The notes: generated by a model not told the origin, from the letters alone. Positions 11,337-22,216 are shown, numbered from the stretch's first letter. The stretch is DNA of 64,000 nucleotides from Dasypus novemcinctus (GCF_030445035.2 NC_080694.1:71811147-71875146), one strand, 5' to 3'. Program-made: numbers and translations.

Positions 11337-12275
11337 ATGAATTGGGCAAACAAGAACTCCTCACAAGAGTTCATACTTCTCGGATTCTCGGACAGGCCCT
11401 GGCTGCAGATGCCCCTTCTTGTGGTTCTGTTGATATCCTACACAGTCACCATCTTTGGAAATGTGTCCATCATGATGGCATGCATTCAGGAGCCCAAACT
11501 TCATAAACCCATGTACTTCTTTCTCACTAATCTTTCCGTTTTGGATCTCTGTTATACCACAGGCACAGTCCCTCACATGCTGGCAAATATTTGTCAGAAT
11601 AAAAAGACCATCAACTATGGTGGCTGTGTGGCCCAACTCATCATCTTCCTGGCCCTGGGGGCCACTGAGTGCCTCCTTCTGACCATTATTTTCTTTGACA
11701 GGTTTGTGGCAATCTGCAGGCCTCTCCACTATGTAGTCATCATGAGTCCTGTGTTCTGCCAAAGGAGGCCTGCTTTCTCGTGGCTCTCTGGTTCCAGCAA
11801 CTCAATGTTGCAATCTTCTTTTACCCTTAGCATGCCATGCTTTGATCATCAGGAAGTGGACCACTTCTGTGAGGTCCCTGCCCTTCTCAAGTTGTCATGT
11901 GCTGACCCAAAGGCTATTGAGGCTGAGCTCTTTTTCTTTAGTATATTAATTCTGCTAATCCCGGTGACATTGATCCTCACCTCTTATGGTTTCATAGTTC
12001 AAGCAGTATTGAGAACCAGATCAGCAGAAGGATGGAGAAAAGCCTTTGGGATATGTGGGTCCCACCTGGTCGTGATGACTCTCTTCTTTGGAACAGCCAT
12101 CTACATATATCTACAACCACCTTCATCCACCTCTGAGGACTGGGGAAGAATGGTTTCCCTCTTCTATGGAGTCATCACACCCATGTTGAACCCCCTCATC
12201 TATAGCCTGCAAAGTAAGGATATTAAAGTGTTCTTCAAGAGGGTGATGTCAAGAACCATTTTCTGTAAGAAATAA
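11337..12275 (+). CDS. olfactory receptor, OR2B type, intact
   Basis: This encodes a 312-residue class II odorant receptor, a seven-helix G-protein-coupled receptor of the ciliary membrane of olfactory neurons that signals through Golf. The whole coding region is one exon, as usual for ORs. Landmarks are an N-glycosylation site at Asn7, a TM1 Gly-Asn at 41-42, 'PMYFFLTNLS' at 58-67, Cys97, the DRY-equivalent Asp-Arg-Phe at 121-123, extracellular-loop cysteines 168/178/188, the TM6 signature 'KAFGICGSHL' and the TM7 signature 'PMLNPLIYSL'. By memory the closest human family is OR2B (OR2B3 in particular, 313 residues), in the OR cluster next to MHC class I. Oddities are Lys57 where Thr is usual, Phe for Tyr in the DRY motif, one residue lost in loop 2 and a shifted cysteine. 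There is no stop or frameshift, so it is probably functional, but the ligand is unknown. Confidence 0.93.
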   Translation: MNWANKNSSQEFILLGFSDRPWLQMPLLVVLLISYTVTIFGNVSIMMACIQEPKLHKPMYFFLTNLSVLDLCYTTGTVPHMLANICQNKKTINYGGCVAQLIIFLALGATECLLLTIIFFDRFVAICRPLHYVVIMSPVFCQRRPAFSWLSGSSNSMLQSSFTLSMPCFDHQEVDHFCEVPALLKLSCADPKAIEAELFFFSILILLIPVTLILTSYGFIVQAVLRTRSAEGWRKAFGICGSHLVVMTLFFGTAIYIYLQPPSSTSEDWGRMVSLFYGVITPMLNPLIYSLQSKDIKVFFKRVMSRTIFCKK

Positions 12276-13575
12276 GTAATCCATGATGAACAAAATCATC
12301 TAGGCCACTCTCTACTTTAAGGTGGTAATAACTTTGAACTAATTTTCTTATCTTCCAGGCCTTCATTATTTGTTTGAATTCTACTGAAAGTTAAAAAAAA
12401 AAAATTCTTTCTCTCTTCAGGAAGAAATACTGAGATCAAGAGAGCTCATTTCTAAACTAAAAATGTTTCTGCTTTCTAGAGATCACCTAAAGCACTTTGT
12501 TCCTTGAAGTCCAGAAATGACGTTTCCCTTCAAAGAATGTCAGACTAGTCAGGAGTCTTAGCAGTTTACTTTCCCATTATAGGCTATTTGTTCTAGAATC
12601 ATCTTGTGCATTACCTTTGTTAAGTGATTCCATATTTTATGATTAAATATCCAGCAATCTCAAGCCAAAACATATTCCATCAGCACCCAAATCCTCAACC
12701 ACTTCACATCATCCTATCCCTTGATAAAATCCATCCTATATCCTTTAAGAACTGCTCTAAGCATGTTGGATGGGTCAAATATAACTAGATTTAAAGTAAC
12801 TAAGGGGGCACATCTTATACTAGAAGCCTAAAATGCTAGTTAAGGGCCACTTCCAAATCTTTTCAATTCTTCTTCTTTTTCCTTATAGACAGCATTTCTC
12901 CTTTTTCCCCCTCTTCTGTCAAATTTATTTGTCCCAAGCTCTGCCACAAGCATCTCTCTAAATTATAAGGCTAATGATTTATAGGAATGTCAATGGAAAT
13001 TTTTTTTCTAATATTAGTCTGAATTAATTCTTTTCAGTTACTCATTTAGCAAACATTTATTATTCACTAGGTAGTATTACATCCAAAGACAAACTATTAC
13101 AATTACTTTACTGAAGGAATTTTCTGGTAATCAGGAAAGGTAGTTTTTTTTAAGTAGACAAGTGTCATGTGCAGGGGAGGCGAGGGATTCTACAGGGGCA
13201 CATGAGGAGCTGCACATACAAGTAGTGTGATAGGAGAGCTGTCCTTTTGATTTTTCTGGGAGAAACAATTCTCCAACTGAGACACCTAAGTAATTATCTG
13301 GAGTTGGCAATGTAAGGACATAGAAGAGGAAACATTTTAGGCAATAAGTGGGATTACACAACAGAGTTTGTCAGAAATTATGAGTAACTTAGTATGATTA
13401 AAACAATGCACATGGGACATACAAGATGGTTCCAACAGGTTCGCCAAAATGTTTGGACATTACCCAGTAAGTAAGGCAGAATAATTACCAAATTTTAGCA
13501 CAAGAGGCAGCATTAGAAGAAAATAACTAAAAACCTAAGAGCAAAGTAAGGAATATATATATATATATGGCTGTT
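12276..13575. other. intergenic, no clear feature
   Basis: AT-rich flank downstream of the OR gene. A MIR-like phrase around 13,035-13,075 is too decayed to call, and a (AT)8 microsatellite lies at 13,553-13,568. No polyadenylation site can be assigned to the OR gene with confidence. Confidence 0.45.
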
Positions 13576-13589
13576 GTTTTTTTAACTTT

Positions 13590-13965
13590 ATTTATTTCCC
13601 CCCTTCTGTTGTTCGCACTCACCGTCTGCTCTCTCTTCATTCACTGTGTGTTCTTCCATGTCTGCTTGTCTTTTTTTCTTTTCACCTTTCTCTTTAGGAG
13701 GCACTAGGAACTGATCCCAGGACTTCCAAACTGGGAAAGGCATTCAACTGCCTGAGCCACCTCAGCTCCCTGGTCTGCTGCACTCCTCACTGTGTTTCCT
13801 CTGTGTCTGCCTTTGTTGGGTCTTCTTGTTGTACCAGCTCATTGTGGAGCAGGGTGCCAGCTCTACAAGGCCAGGCCAACTTGCCTTCCACCAGGAGGCC
13901 CCAGGAATCAAACACAGGGCCTCCCATATGGTAGGCAGGAGCTCAATCACTTGAGCCACATCTGT
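13590..13965 (-). mobile_element. dimeric DAS-type tRNA SINE
   Basis: On the minus strand two tRNA-like units follow each other. The first runs from about 13,965 and contains 'gatgtggctcaagtgattg' and a decayed B box near 13,905. The second, from about 13,770, contains 'aggtggctcaggcagttga' and a decayed B box near 13,712. The body between and after them, including the run with repeated 'cagacac' and 'aacacacagtgaatga' phrases and an A-rich tail at 13,577-13,610, resembles the body of the DAS-type SINE at 19,815. It is more decayed than that copy. Confidence 0.7.
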
Positions 13966-13969
13966 ATTT

Positions 13970-14815
13970 CCTCATATATTTAAATTATGTTTTCTAAATG
14001 TGACATTGCGAATCAGTCAGAAACAATTACTTTACAGGGTGTCCAAAATGCTGATTGTCTTGAAAACAAATTCTTAAGAAATGCAAGGCAAAAAAACCAG
14101 CAAAAATATATGAGATGTCTTTTTCCCCAAACCTATATATACCAATACCATCTCTCACTGGATATATGAAATGCACTTGATAAATGTCTTATCACTAGGC
14201 TGTTAGCTCCTTGAGCATAGGAACAAAATTTGATTTGGCTCATCAATGCACTCACTCCCACAATTAGCTGTAAGGGAAGAAAATGTAAATGCAAGTTATT
14301 GAAACTGTGAATAGTTATAGCTACTGTGGATAGTTTTACTTTTTTATTTAGTTCAATTGAAAATGCAAGTTTTCATTTATTCCATGGAAAGAATTTTCAG
14401 AGATATGAAACTATACTGTACAGCTAAGGATAATGGTGATATGACTCACTTTTGCCAACTTCTCTGTCACTTTAAAACAAGGGTTGCCTTTCTTCTGATT
14501 TTCAATGACACATTAATCATTTCTTTCTAAGGCCTAAGGGAAGTTCCTTTAGAAAGTATACTTCTAGTCTGTTCAAGGTAGGTAGGCCTTTTTTATTAAG
14601 CATCTGACACTTCTTCCCAAATATACTCTTTTCAATTAAGAAGCCTTTTTAGTATTTTTGGTATTTGTAACCAGAGCACCTTACCTCAGTACCAATTTCT
14701 GTTTTAGTTTGCTAAAAGTTGTGAAAGCAATCTACCAGAAATGGGAATGAAATTCCATGGTGGGGTATAAACTTAAATGCTCTAGGGCCAAAGAAATTTT
14801 ATTTATGTCCTCAAA
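13970..14815. other. intergenic, possible unnamed repeat at its end
   Basis: No gene is visible. The last 120 bases (14,700-14,815), directly beside the broken L1, include a phrase 'tagtttgctaaaagttgtg' that I half remember as a repeat in this lineage but cannot name. Confidence 0.35.
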
Positions 14816-15890
14816 GAACGAGCTCTTTGTTTTTTTCTTGTGCTTTCTTATTTTCTAATTCATTTAGTTTTGCTCTGGTCTTTGTTATTTCTTTCTTTTT
14901 TCTTCCTTTGGGGTTAGTTTGTTGTTTTATTACTAATTCCTCCACATGTGCAATTAGGTCTTCGATTTTAGTTCTTTCTCCTTTTTTGATGTATATGTTT
15001 ATGGTTATGAATCTCCCTCTTAGTATAGCTTTTGCTTCTTCCCATAAGTTTTGATATGTTGTGTTGTCATTTTCATTTGTTTCAAGGTAGTTACTGATTT
15101 ATTTTGAGATTTCCTACTTGACCCACTGTTTATCTAAGAGGTCATTGTTTAACTTCCTTATCTTGGTGCCAAATCTGGTTCTCTGGCCCTTGCAGATTTC
15201 CAGGTTCGTTCCACTCTTGTGAGAGAAATTATTTTGTATGTTTTCAATCTTTCTGAATTCATTGAGACTTTCTCTGTGGCCTATCATGTGGTCTATCTTG
15301 GAGAATCATCTGTGTGCTCTAGAGAAGAATGTATATCCTGCTATATTTGGGTGTAATGTTCTGTATATGTCTATTAGGTCCAAATCCTCTAATATATTAT
15401 TCAAAGACTTGGTTTCATTATTGAATCTCTGTTGAGATGTTCTTTCTAATGTTGATAATGCTGTATTAAAGTCCCCACTATAATTGTGGAGGCATCTGTT
15501 CCTCCACTTAGTTTTTCCAGTGTTTCCCTAAAGTATTTAGAGGCACCCTGGTTAGGTACATAAATGTCTATGTTTGTTCTTTCTTCTTGGAAGATTACCC
15601 CTTTGACTAACATGTAGTGTTCATCTTTGTCTGTCACAATAGTTCTGAACTAAAATCAATTTTGTCCTATATTACTATAGCTACTCCTGCCCTTTTTTTG
15701 GTTATTGTTTGTTGTAAGATGGTTTTCAAGCTGTTCACTTTCAACCCCCTTGAATGCTTGGGTCTGTGATGGGTCTCCTGTAGACAACATAGAGATGGGT
15801 CATATTTCCTTATCCATTCTGCCAATCTGTATCTCTTGAATGGTGAGTTTAATTCATTAGCATTCTGTGTTATTATCTCAAGGAATTACT
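14815..15890 (-). pseudogene. L1 ORF2 5' remnant (endonuclease region)
   Basis: Scattered minus-strand frames match the L1 apurinic-type endonuclease. One is 15,446-15,637, containing 'FQEERTNIDIYVPNQGASKY' and 'EKLSGGTDASTIIVG', equivalent to 44,050-44,200 in the other L1. Several stops and frameshifts break the frame, and the element ends before the catalytic reverse transcriptase core. Confidence 0.75.
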
Positions 15891-16149
15891 TACATTAGTG
15901 AAATTTCTTTGGATTTGTGTATGTCATATGTTGTTTTCATTTCTCTTTTTGTCATTTTAGTTGTTCTTACACTCTCCTCCAATTCTGGCTCTCCTGTTTT
16001 TTCTGTGCTTCTGCCGAACTCTCTCCAGTATTTCTGGAAGGGAAGGTTTGTTATTGGCATACTCTCTTAGTTTCTGCTTATTTGTGAATATTTTGAACTC
16101 ACCATCATTTTTGAATGCCAGGTTTACTGAATATAGCATTCTTGACTAG

Positions 16150-16850
16150 AAATTTTTTTTCTTTAATGCTATGACACGTCAAACACTGTCTTCTTGCATC
16201 CATGTTTTCGGATGAGAAATCAGCTCTTAATCCTATTGAGTTTCCCTTGTCTGTGATAATTATCATTTCTCTTGCTGCCTTCAGTATTTTCTCTTTGTCT
16301 TAAGTATTTGACAAGTGTATGTCTTGGCTAGACCTGTTGGGATTTATGCTTTTTGGGGACCACTGTGCTTCCTGTATATGTACTTCCATCTCCATCAATA
16401 GATTTGAGAAGTTTTCAGCCATTATTTCCTCCAACACACTTTCTAAACCCTTTCCCTTCTTTTCTCCTTCTGGCTTGCCTATAATGTATGTGTTTGTGCA
16501 TTTTGCATTGTCCTTCAAATTCGTAATTCCCTGCCAGATTTTTTCTATTATTTTATCTGTCAGTTCCACTATCTGTTTGATTTCAGGTGTACTGTCTTCC
16601 ATATCACTAATAATTTCCTCTACCTCTTCAAATCTGCCATTATTTGCTGATAGTGTATTTTTGATTTCTTGGATTGTGCCATCCATCACCATTATATCCA
16701 TTTTCTTTTCAAGTATGCTTAAAATTTCTTCAGTATGCTCTCCAAGTGTTTTCTTAATATCCTTAATCTCTTCCTTCACTTCATTAAGTTGACCCATGCT
16801 ATTTGTTTGTAGAGCTTTGATTAGTTGTTTGATATTCTTCTCCTCTTCCT
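16150..16850 (-). pseudogene. L1 ORF1 remnant
   Basis: A 165-codon open frame (16,300-16,797 minus) encodes a lysine/glutamate-rich coiled-coil region followed by the start of the RNA-binding part ('AENFSNLLMEMEVHIQEA' and 'SINPNRSSQDIHL'), as in the L1 nucleic-acid chaperone that trimerises and coats L1 RNA. The frame ends early, so the C-terminal domain lies in other frames. Not functional. Confidence 0.8.
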
Positions 16851-18104
16851 GATTTTTAGTTTATTCGTTGGATTGGACCATGTCTTCCTGATTATTGGTA
16901 TGGTTTGTCAATTTTTGTTGCTGTCTGGTCATTATTTTATCTTAATGGGTTTGTTAAGTTGATTAGCTTCTCTGTCTAGTCTCTGGTTTTATTTAGGTGC
17001 TATTTGTGTGTGTGTGTGTTGTCTTTTCTTTTATACTTTGTTCTTCCTATTCTATTTCCTTGCTGTTGTCTAAGTTCTCTTGAAGGAAAAGGATTAGGAC
17101 CCGGGAAAGCAAAATAGGTAAGAAAATAAAAAGTATAATAGTATTATTGATAGTAAATATTAGCAGAAAAACCATGTATGACCTAGTAGAATGAATATTA
17201 AAGTCATGTAAGCTGTTTAGAGTTATAGGAATAAAAAAGTGGAGTAACTACAATGAGATGGGAAACTGAAAACAGAGAACAATATAGTATGATTTAAAAT
17301 GCCTGTGTGATCAGGAGATAGGGAAAGAGAAAAGAAATACAGTAACATAAAGAGTGAATTAAAGATATATTTAAAAAAAGAATAGACATGTTAGAAATAA
17401 AAAGCCTGAAAATTTGAAGGCTAAAAGACAGGTGGAATGTAAAAGCAAAACAGAAGATGGAAGATATAAAGATGTGAAGTAAAGGAGACAGCATTGGTAG
17501 CCAAAATCAGTACACGCAGGAAAAAAGGAAATCTAGGATGAGGAAACACAGCAAACAAGAAACACTACCAGCAGCACCTAACAGGAAAAAAAGAAAAAAA
17601 AAAAGTGGGTGGCAGAATAAAGAAGAAGGAAAGTCAAGAAAGAAAGAAACAAACAAAAAACCAGATAAGCCCTCAAGAAAGGAGTCCTCTTTGCAATTGA
17701 ATAAATTAATTAGGAATCTGTCCTTCTGCCTTTCTTTCTTCCTCACTTCCCTATCTCCTGGGGCAGCAGGAAGCCCTTGTGAGATTCAATGGGACCTCCC
17801 CTCTGAGATTCAAATGGGACCATGTTGAACCAACTCACCATGGAAAATAATGATTCTCAGTCTTTTTGAGAGAGCACCCACACCTTACTGGGAACCCTCA
17901 ATGTGCTATTGGAAGCCTACCAAGCACTTCCTACTGTCCCCTTCCTTTTGGTGTGTTGCACAGGACTAGTTTTGTCTGAATCCACCTTCTCCCAGACTAA
18001 TATTCCTTATCCTGTTGTTTAGGTAAATTGGGCTGTCTCTGCAGTTCACCTCTCTCACCTCTTGCTAGTTTTTCCCCAAGCCAGCTAATATGCTTTTCAA
18101 TGCT

Positions 18105-18990
18105 CAAAAATGGGAGACAAAAAGAATTTTTAACCCCTGATATTTCATGTAGGCTGAGATATTCTGCTGGTCCTAGTTGATCCTTTTATTCTAGGTCATT
18201 TTCTAGTTACATCATCTGGTACTTGGTAGTAATACCTTGGTGCCAGGGAGGCTAATCCCAGGAGCCATGCATTTAAATGCTGAGTTTGACTGTGAGAATG
18301 GCCACATTTGAGCAACATGGAGACTCTCAGGAAGTAACTCTTAGGCACCCTGCAGCTCAAGGCCTATTTCTTATTTCAGACTCACAGGCTCACAAGCATA
18401 GTCATTAGTATCAAGGGCTCATTGTTGGACCATCCTTCTTTTTTGGTCTTTGCCATTACACTTGAATAAAAGGAGGGAATGGAAAGGACAAATGAGTTTA
18501 TATGGCTATGAGTCTCCAAAAAAGAGCCAGGAAGTTATCAGAGGGGTCGCCCTTATGTACACCTCAGCAGAGACCCAGAGACAGATAAAGTAAATACAAA
18601 GCCAGGTATTGGTTCTTCTGAGGGCTATAGAGACCCACAGGTTCTATGGTCATGGCAGAGAGTTCAGTGCCATGTCAGTAAGTCCTTCTTTGGAGTTTGT
18701 GTTCCTGAGTGTCACGAAGTTGGACTCAGATGTGATCTTTGTTCACAAGCCTCTCCTGTTACTTTTACCAGACCTGTGGTTGGCACTGGGGTTTAGTGTA
18801 TACTCAGGGGACCTGAATCTGTGGATTGTCCCTGTGGTAGTCAGACCCTGAGCCTCAACAGACTTGCAACTCCTACACTCTGGTTTATTGGGCTTACCTC
18901 ACTCAGCTAACATGGAGGTGAAGAAGGTCAACCACCACACCAGGGAGCCAAGAGTGCCTACAACTGAAAGCAGGATGATTGCATGCATCA
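18105..18990. mobile_element. L1 3'-region copy with internal inversion
   Basis: Positions 18,105-18,460 match the L1 3' region in minus orientation (compare 38,740-39,110). From 18,465 the match switches to plus (compare 34,675-35,185). In element coordinates the inverted part lies upstream of the plus part, which is the pattern left by twin priming during target-primed reverse transcription. The copy ends near 18,990, before the usual L1 3' end, so it has also lost its tail. Confidence 0.75.
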
Positions 18991-19004
18991 TCCATGTGGA
19001 ATGT

Positions 19005-19165
19005 GCCAAGTGCTTTACAAGATTTCTATCACTTCTAAACCACCCTTGGGAATTCCTATTGTAATCCTATTTTAAAATGATGAAATTGAGGTTAAGTCTT
19101 TTGGAGACATTCATGGTTCATATGTGACTATACCTGGAATTTGCAGCCAGCTCTGTCAGATTATG
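19005..19165 (+). mobile_element. MIR SINE relic
   Basis: The run from 'aagtgctttacaag' through 'ttttaaaatgatgaaattga' to 'ggttaagtct' follows the MIR core and tail. Ancient and diverged. Confidence 0.7.
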
Positions 19166-19800
19166 GAGGCCATGTGTGGTAATCATGGAACATTTCTTTC
19201 CTCTCACAACTTGATGTAAGGCAGGGCTCCTTAACCTGGGTCCATAAACTTAAGGGGACAATTATATATATATGTTTTTTTAAAATTTTTTATTGCCTTT
19301 TTTATTAAGGATACATGGGTCACACAAAATGTTACATTAAAACATAAAAGAGGTTTCCATACACCCCATTGCCCGCCCCCCACTCCTCCCACATCAACAG
19401 CCTCTTTCATCAGATGCAAATTCATTGCATTTCATGAATACATTTTGGAGAAGTGCTACACTGTGTAGATTATAGTTTACATTGTATCTTACACTCTCCC
19501 TGAGCCCATTTAGTGGATTATGACAGGATATATAATGTCCTGCATCTGTCTCTGAACTATCATTCAGGACAGGGCAACTCTTAAGTCTCCAGAATGCCCC
19601 CATATCACACCTCTTCTTACTCCTTTTCCTGCCTTCAGCGACTCCTCGAAGCCACTGTCTCCATATCAGTTATACAATTTCTTCCATTGCTAGAGTCACA
19701 ATAGTTTTATAGTAGAATACCAATTAAGTCCACTCTAATCCATATTTTATTTCTCCATCCTGCAAACCATGGGATGGCAATGTCCACTGCACCTCTAATC

Positions 19801-19814
19801 AAGAGGGGGCTTAG
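19801..19814 (+). repeat. SINE target-site duplication, left copy
   Basis: 'aagagggggcttag' is repeated exactly at 20,220-20,233. It marks the insertion point of the SINE inside the L1 copy and shows that the SINE is the younger of the two. Confidence 0.9.
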
Positions 19815-20219
19815 GGAAATGGACTTTGGCCCAGTGGTTAGGGCGTCCGTCTACCATATGGGAGGTCCGCGGTTCAAACCCCGGGCCTCCTTGACTCCGT
19901 GTGGAGCTGGCCATGCGCAGTGCTGATGCGCACAAGGAGTGCCGTGCCACGCAAGGGTGTCCCCCGCGTGGGGGAGCCCCCACGCGCAAGGAGTGCGCCC
20001 GTGAGGAGACCCGCCCAGCGTGAAAAGAAAGTGCAGCCTGCCCAGGAATGGCGCCGCCCACACTTCCTGTGCCGCTGACGACAACAGAAGCGGACAAAGA
20101 AACAAAAGCGGACAAAGAAACAAGACGCAACAAATGGACACCAAGAGCAGACAACCAGGGGAGGGGGGGAAATTAAAATAAATAAATAAATCTTTAAAAA
20201 AATATATTAAAAAAAAAAA
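19815..20219 (+). mobile_element. DAS-type tRNA SINE, young copy
   Basis: A tRNA-like head holds an A box 'tggcccagtggttag' at 19,829 and an exact B box 'ggttcaaaccc' at 19,872. It is followed by a GC-rich body with many intact CpG dinucleotides and a tail of 'aaata' units and A's. High CpG content and perfect 14-bp flanking duplications show a recent insertion. The head and body match my memory of the armadillo DAS-SINE family, and similar copies occur at 33,824 and 62,541. It is probably mobilised by L1 machinery, given its A-rich tail. Open frames on the complement are shadows. Confidence 0.9.
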
Positions 20220-20233
20220 AAGAGGGGGCTTAG
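20220..20233 (+). repeat. SINE target-site duplication, right copy
   Basis: Exact copy of 19,801-19,814, directly after the A-tail of the SINE. Confidence 0.9.
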
Positions 20234-21601
20234 ATTCCACATGTCTCATGGATGTGATTCTGCTGCTTGGAGTTGTAGGCACTCTCAGTTCCCTGTTGCA
20301 GTGGTTGACTATCCTCACCTCTCTTCTAGCTGACCTGGGTAAGTACAACAAATCAGAGAGCAGGTATTGCAACTCTCCTGAGGCTCAGGACCCAGCTGGT
20401 ACATGGACAGTCCAGAGATTTAAGTCTCCTAGCATACACCAACCCCAGCGCCAACCGCAGGTTCAGTAAAAGTGACAGAAGAGGCATGTGTAGAGAGTCC
20501 AACTCCTTCACACTCAGGATCACAAATTCCAAACTAGGGTCCACTGGCAAGGCCCTGAACTCTAGAGCCACCTACCATGATTGTAGGATCTGGGTGTCTC
20601 CATAGCTTTCAGCAACACCACTATGTGGGGTTGTATCTACGTGGCTGTCTCTGAGATCCTGCTGAGATGTGCACAAGCACAAACCCTCTGATGATTTCTT
20701 GACTCATTTTTAAGTCTCTTAGCCCTATAAACTCATTTGTCTTTACCATTTTTGCCTTTATTCAAGGTCTTTTTCTAGTTGCATCTCCAGCTGGTGGTTG
20801 GTAATAATACCTCAGCTCCAAGGAGGAGCATCCCTGGGAGTCTTGTCCCATGCTGGGGAGAAGGTACATGCTGAGTATGGCTTAGAGAGGGGTCACATTT
20901 GAGCAACATGGAGGCTCTCAGGAGGTAAGAGTGGCAAGACAATCTCTTCCATTCCTTCCTCAGTGTCTACATCCTTTTTTAAAAACATTTTTTATTATGT
21001 CTTCAAAAAAGTTTTAGATCACAATAAAGTGACATATACAATATGTGGATGAAATCATGGTTTGTAGCTATGTTTCAATATCTGTACATCAGCTGTAGCA
21101 AATATAACATTCACATGTGAAAAGAGCATTGCTGGGGAAGGGGATAAAGCGTTTGATGTTGGATATACTTTAAATATCATAAGGGATGATTTTGTTTTTG
21201 CTATTAAAATATTTATTTTATTTTGAGGTCAGAAATACATTGCTGAGAAAAATTAGAAAAATTGATAAGGTTTAAGATGAAAGTAAGAACAATCTGAAAG
21301 TTTTCTATTTAATGACAAGCATTATTCATAAACAGTAAGTGCTTACTTACTGGCTATTTTATTTGCACAACTACATTTACACATGCACACACAGAAATAC
21401 ATACTCAAAACCATAAGAGAATCATCCTAATTGTTCACCCCTTACTGTCCATCCTCCGGCCCTCTGGTCCAGAACCTTAGCATCCTCCCTTTGGTCAATG
21501 GTGCCACCACACATAGTTCCCCATGCTGGGAATGAGGATCCATGTCTTATGATGCCTTCCCCACCACTGTCCCCCTGCTCCAACCTTCTGGAAAATTCTG
21601 A

Positions 21602-21608
21602 GGTAAAT
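21602..21608 (+). repeat. provirus 1 target duplication, left
   Basis: 'ggtaaat' stands directly before the 5' LTR and again at 28,101-28,107 directly after the 3' LTR. Class II retroviruses usually duplicate 6 bases, so one of the 7 may match by chance. Confidence 0.7.
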
Positions 21609-22052
21609 TGTGGGAAACAAAGGCATGTTGTTTCCATGGAAGCAAGTTACTTCCTTGACCACTGAGTCATGCTGTCTCCATAGCTATATGTGCAGGTCAT
21701 AAATCTAGCAAGGTCATGTGTACGCTCAGGTGGAATGAGGACTAGGTAGAACGGGACAACCTAGGTAACAAGATTTATGGGTAAGTTTTCTCAACAATAT
21801 AATAAAACATTGAAATTTTGAACCTTGATTTATAATCATAGATTTTGATCCATTGTGTTACACAGGTTGACGTAATGGGAATAGTTAGCTAGGATAGTTG
21901 CTGGCTCTCACGACTGCTTGGGGTATATAAAGAAGCCCCTGAGATTAATAAACTTGTCTGATGAGCTTGAATCTTCAATGCTCTCAGATCCCCTGATGCC
22001 AATCTCTCTTTATCTTTCATTCGCAATACCCTTTGGGTCCATGACTCTGACA
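21609..22052 (+). mobile_element. provirus 1, 5' LTR
   Basis: Begins with TG and ends near a CA at 22,051-22,052. It carries a TATA box at 21,924-21,930 and a polyadenylation signal AATAAA at 21,947-21,952, only about 20 bases later, so the R region is short or the two signals act in the same small interval. It would have driven viral transcription rightward. Confidence 0.92.
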
Positions 22053-22054
22053 TC

Positions 22055-22072
22055 TGTTGCCCAATGTGGGGC
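22055..22072 (+). other. provirus 1 primer-binding site (Lys type)
   Basis: Two bases after the LTR, 'tgttgcccaatgtggggc' resembles the tRNA-Lys(1,2)-type primer site of betaretroviruses, with the expected CpG-to-TpG decay at two places. This is where reverse transcription would be primed. Confidence 0.75.
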
Positions 22073-22216
22073 CCGAAGAAGTTAGTGAGGCTTCCAAATC
22101 AGTACTGGGAACCACGGAAAGACCTCATCGAGGGTCGTGTGTGATGTCCATAGCAGAATGACTCGAGTCTTCAAGATTAAGTAAGTAAGTAACATTTCCA
22201 CGAAGTCATCAGGGTA

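Larger units (their letters stand above)
14815..18100 (-). mobile_element. L1 lacking its 3' half
   Basis: In minus-strand order it contains a 5' UTR (18,100 to about 16,900), ORF1 (about 16,850-16,150) and the 5' part of ORF2 with the endonuclease and the start of the reverse transcriptase region (about 15,890-14,815). It then stops abruptly. It aligns throughout with 43,410-46,560 of the longer L1, for example 'agctctttgttt' at 14,821 against 43,418. L1 copies normally lose the 5' end, so loss of the 3' part is unusual. Its extreme 5' end with the YY1 site is not visible either. Confidence 0.88.
19275..21180 (-). mobile_element. L1 3'-region copy, inverted 5' end, split by a SINE
   Basis: Minus-strand L1 3' region. 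The tail is at 19,275-19,560 and the body at 19,560-19,814 and 20,220-20,940, with a SINE between. Near 20,935 about 0.6 kb present in the long L1 (38,985-39,560) is skipped. 20,945-21,045 is the tail of the first module, and 21,055-21,180 is the immediately preceding piece but in plus orientation. This again fits twin priming, with an inverted 5' segment of about 120 bases. Confidence 0.78.

Noticed and set aside
11361-11762. 133-codon minus frame inside the OR2B-like gene
   Set aside because: Shadow of the OR reading frame on the opposite strand, with no domain.
19829-19890. Possible true tRNA gene
   Set aside because: A and B boxes are good, but no proper acceptor stem closes it and it is followed by a SINE body, A-tail and target duplication.
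19851-20372. 173-codon and 119-codon minus frames over the SINE
   Set aside because: They lie across the GC-rich SINE body and its L1 flanks. Similar shadow frames occur in the SINEs at 33,860-34,158 and 62,576-62,872.
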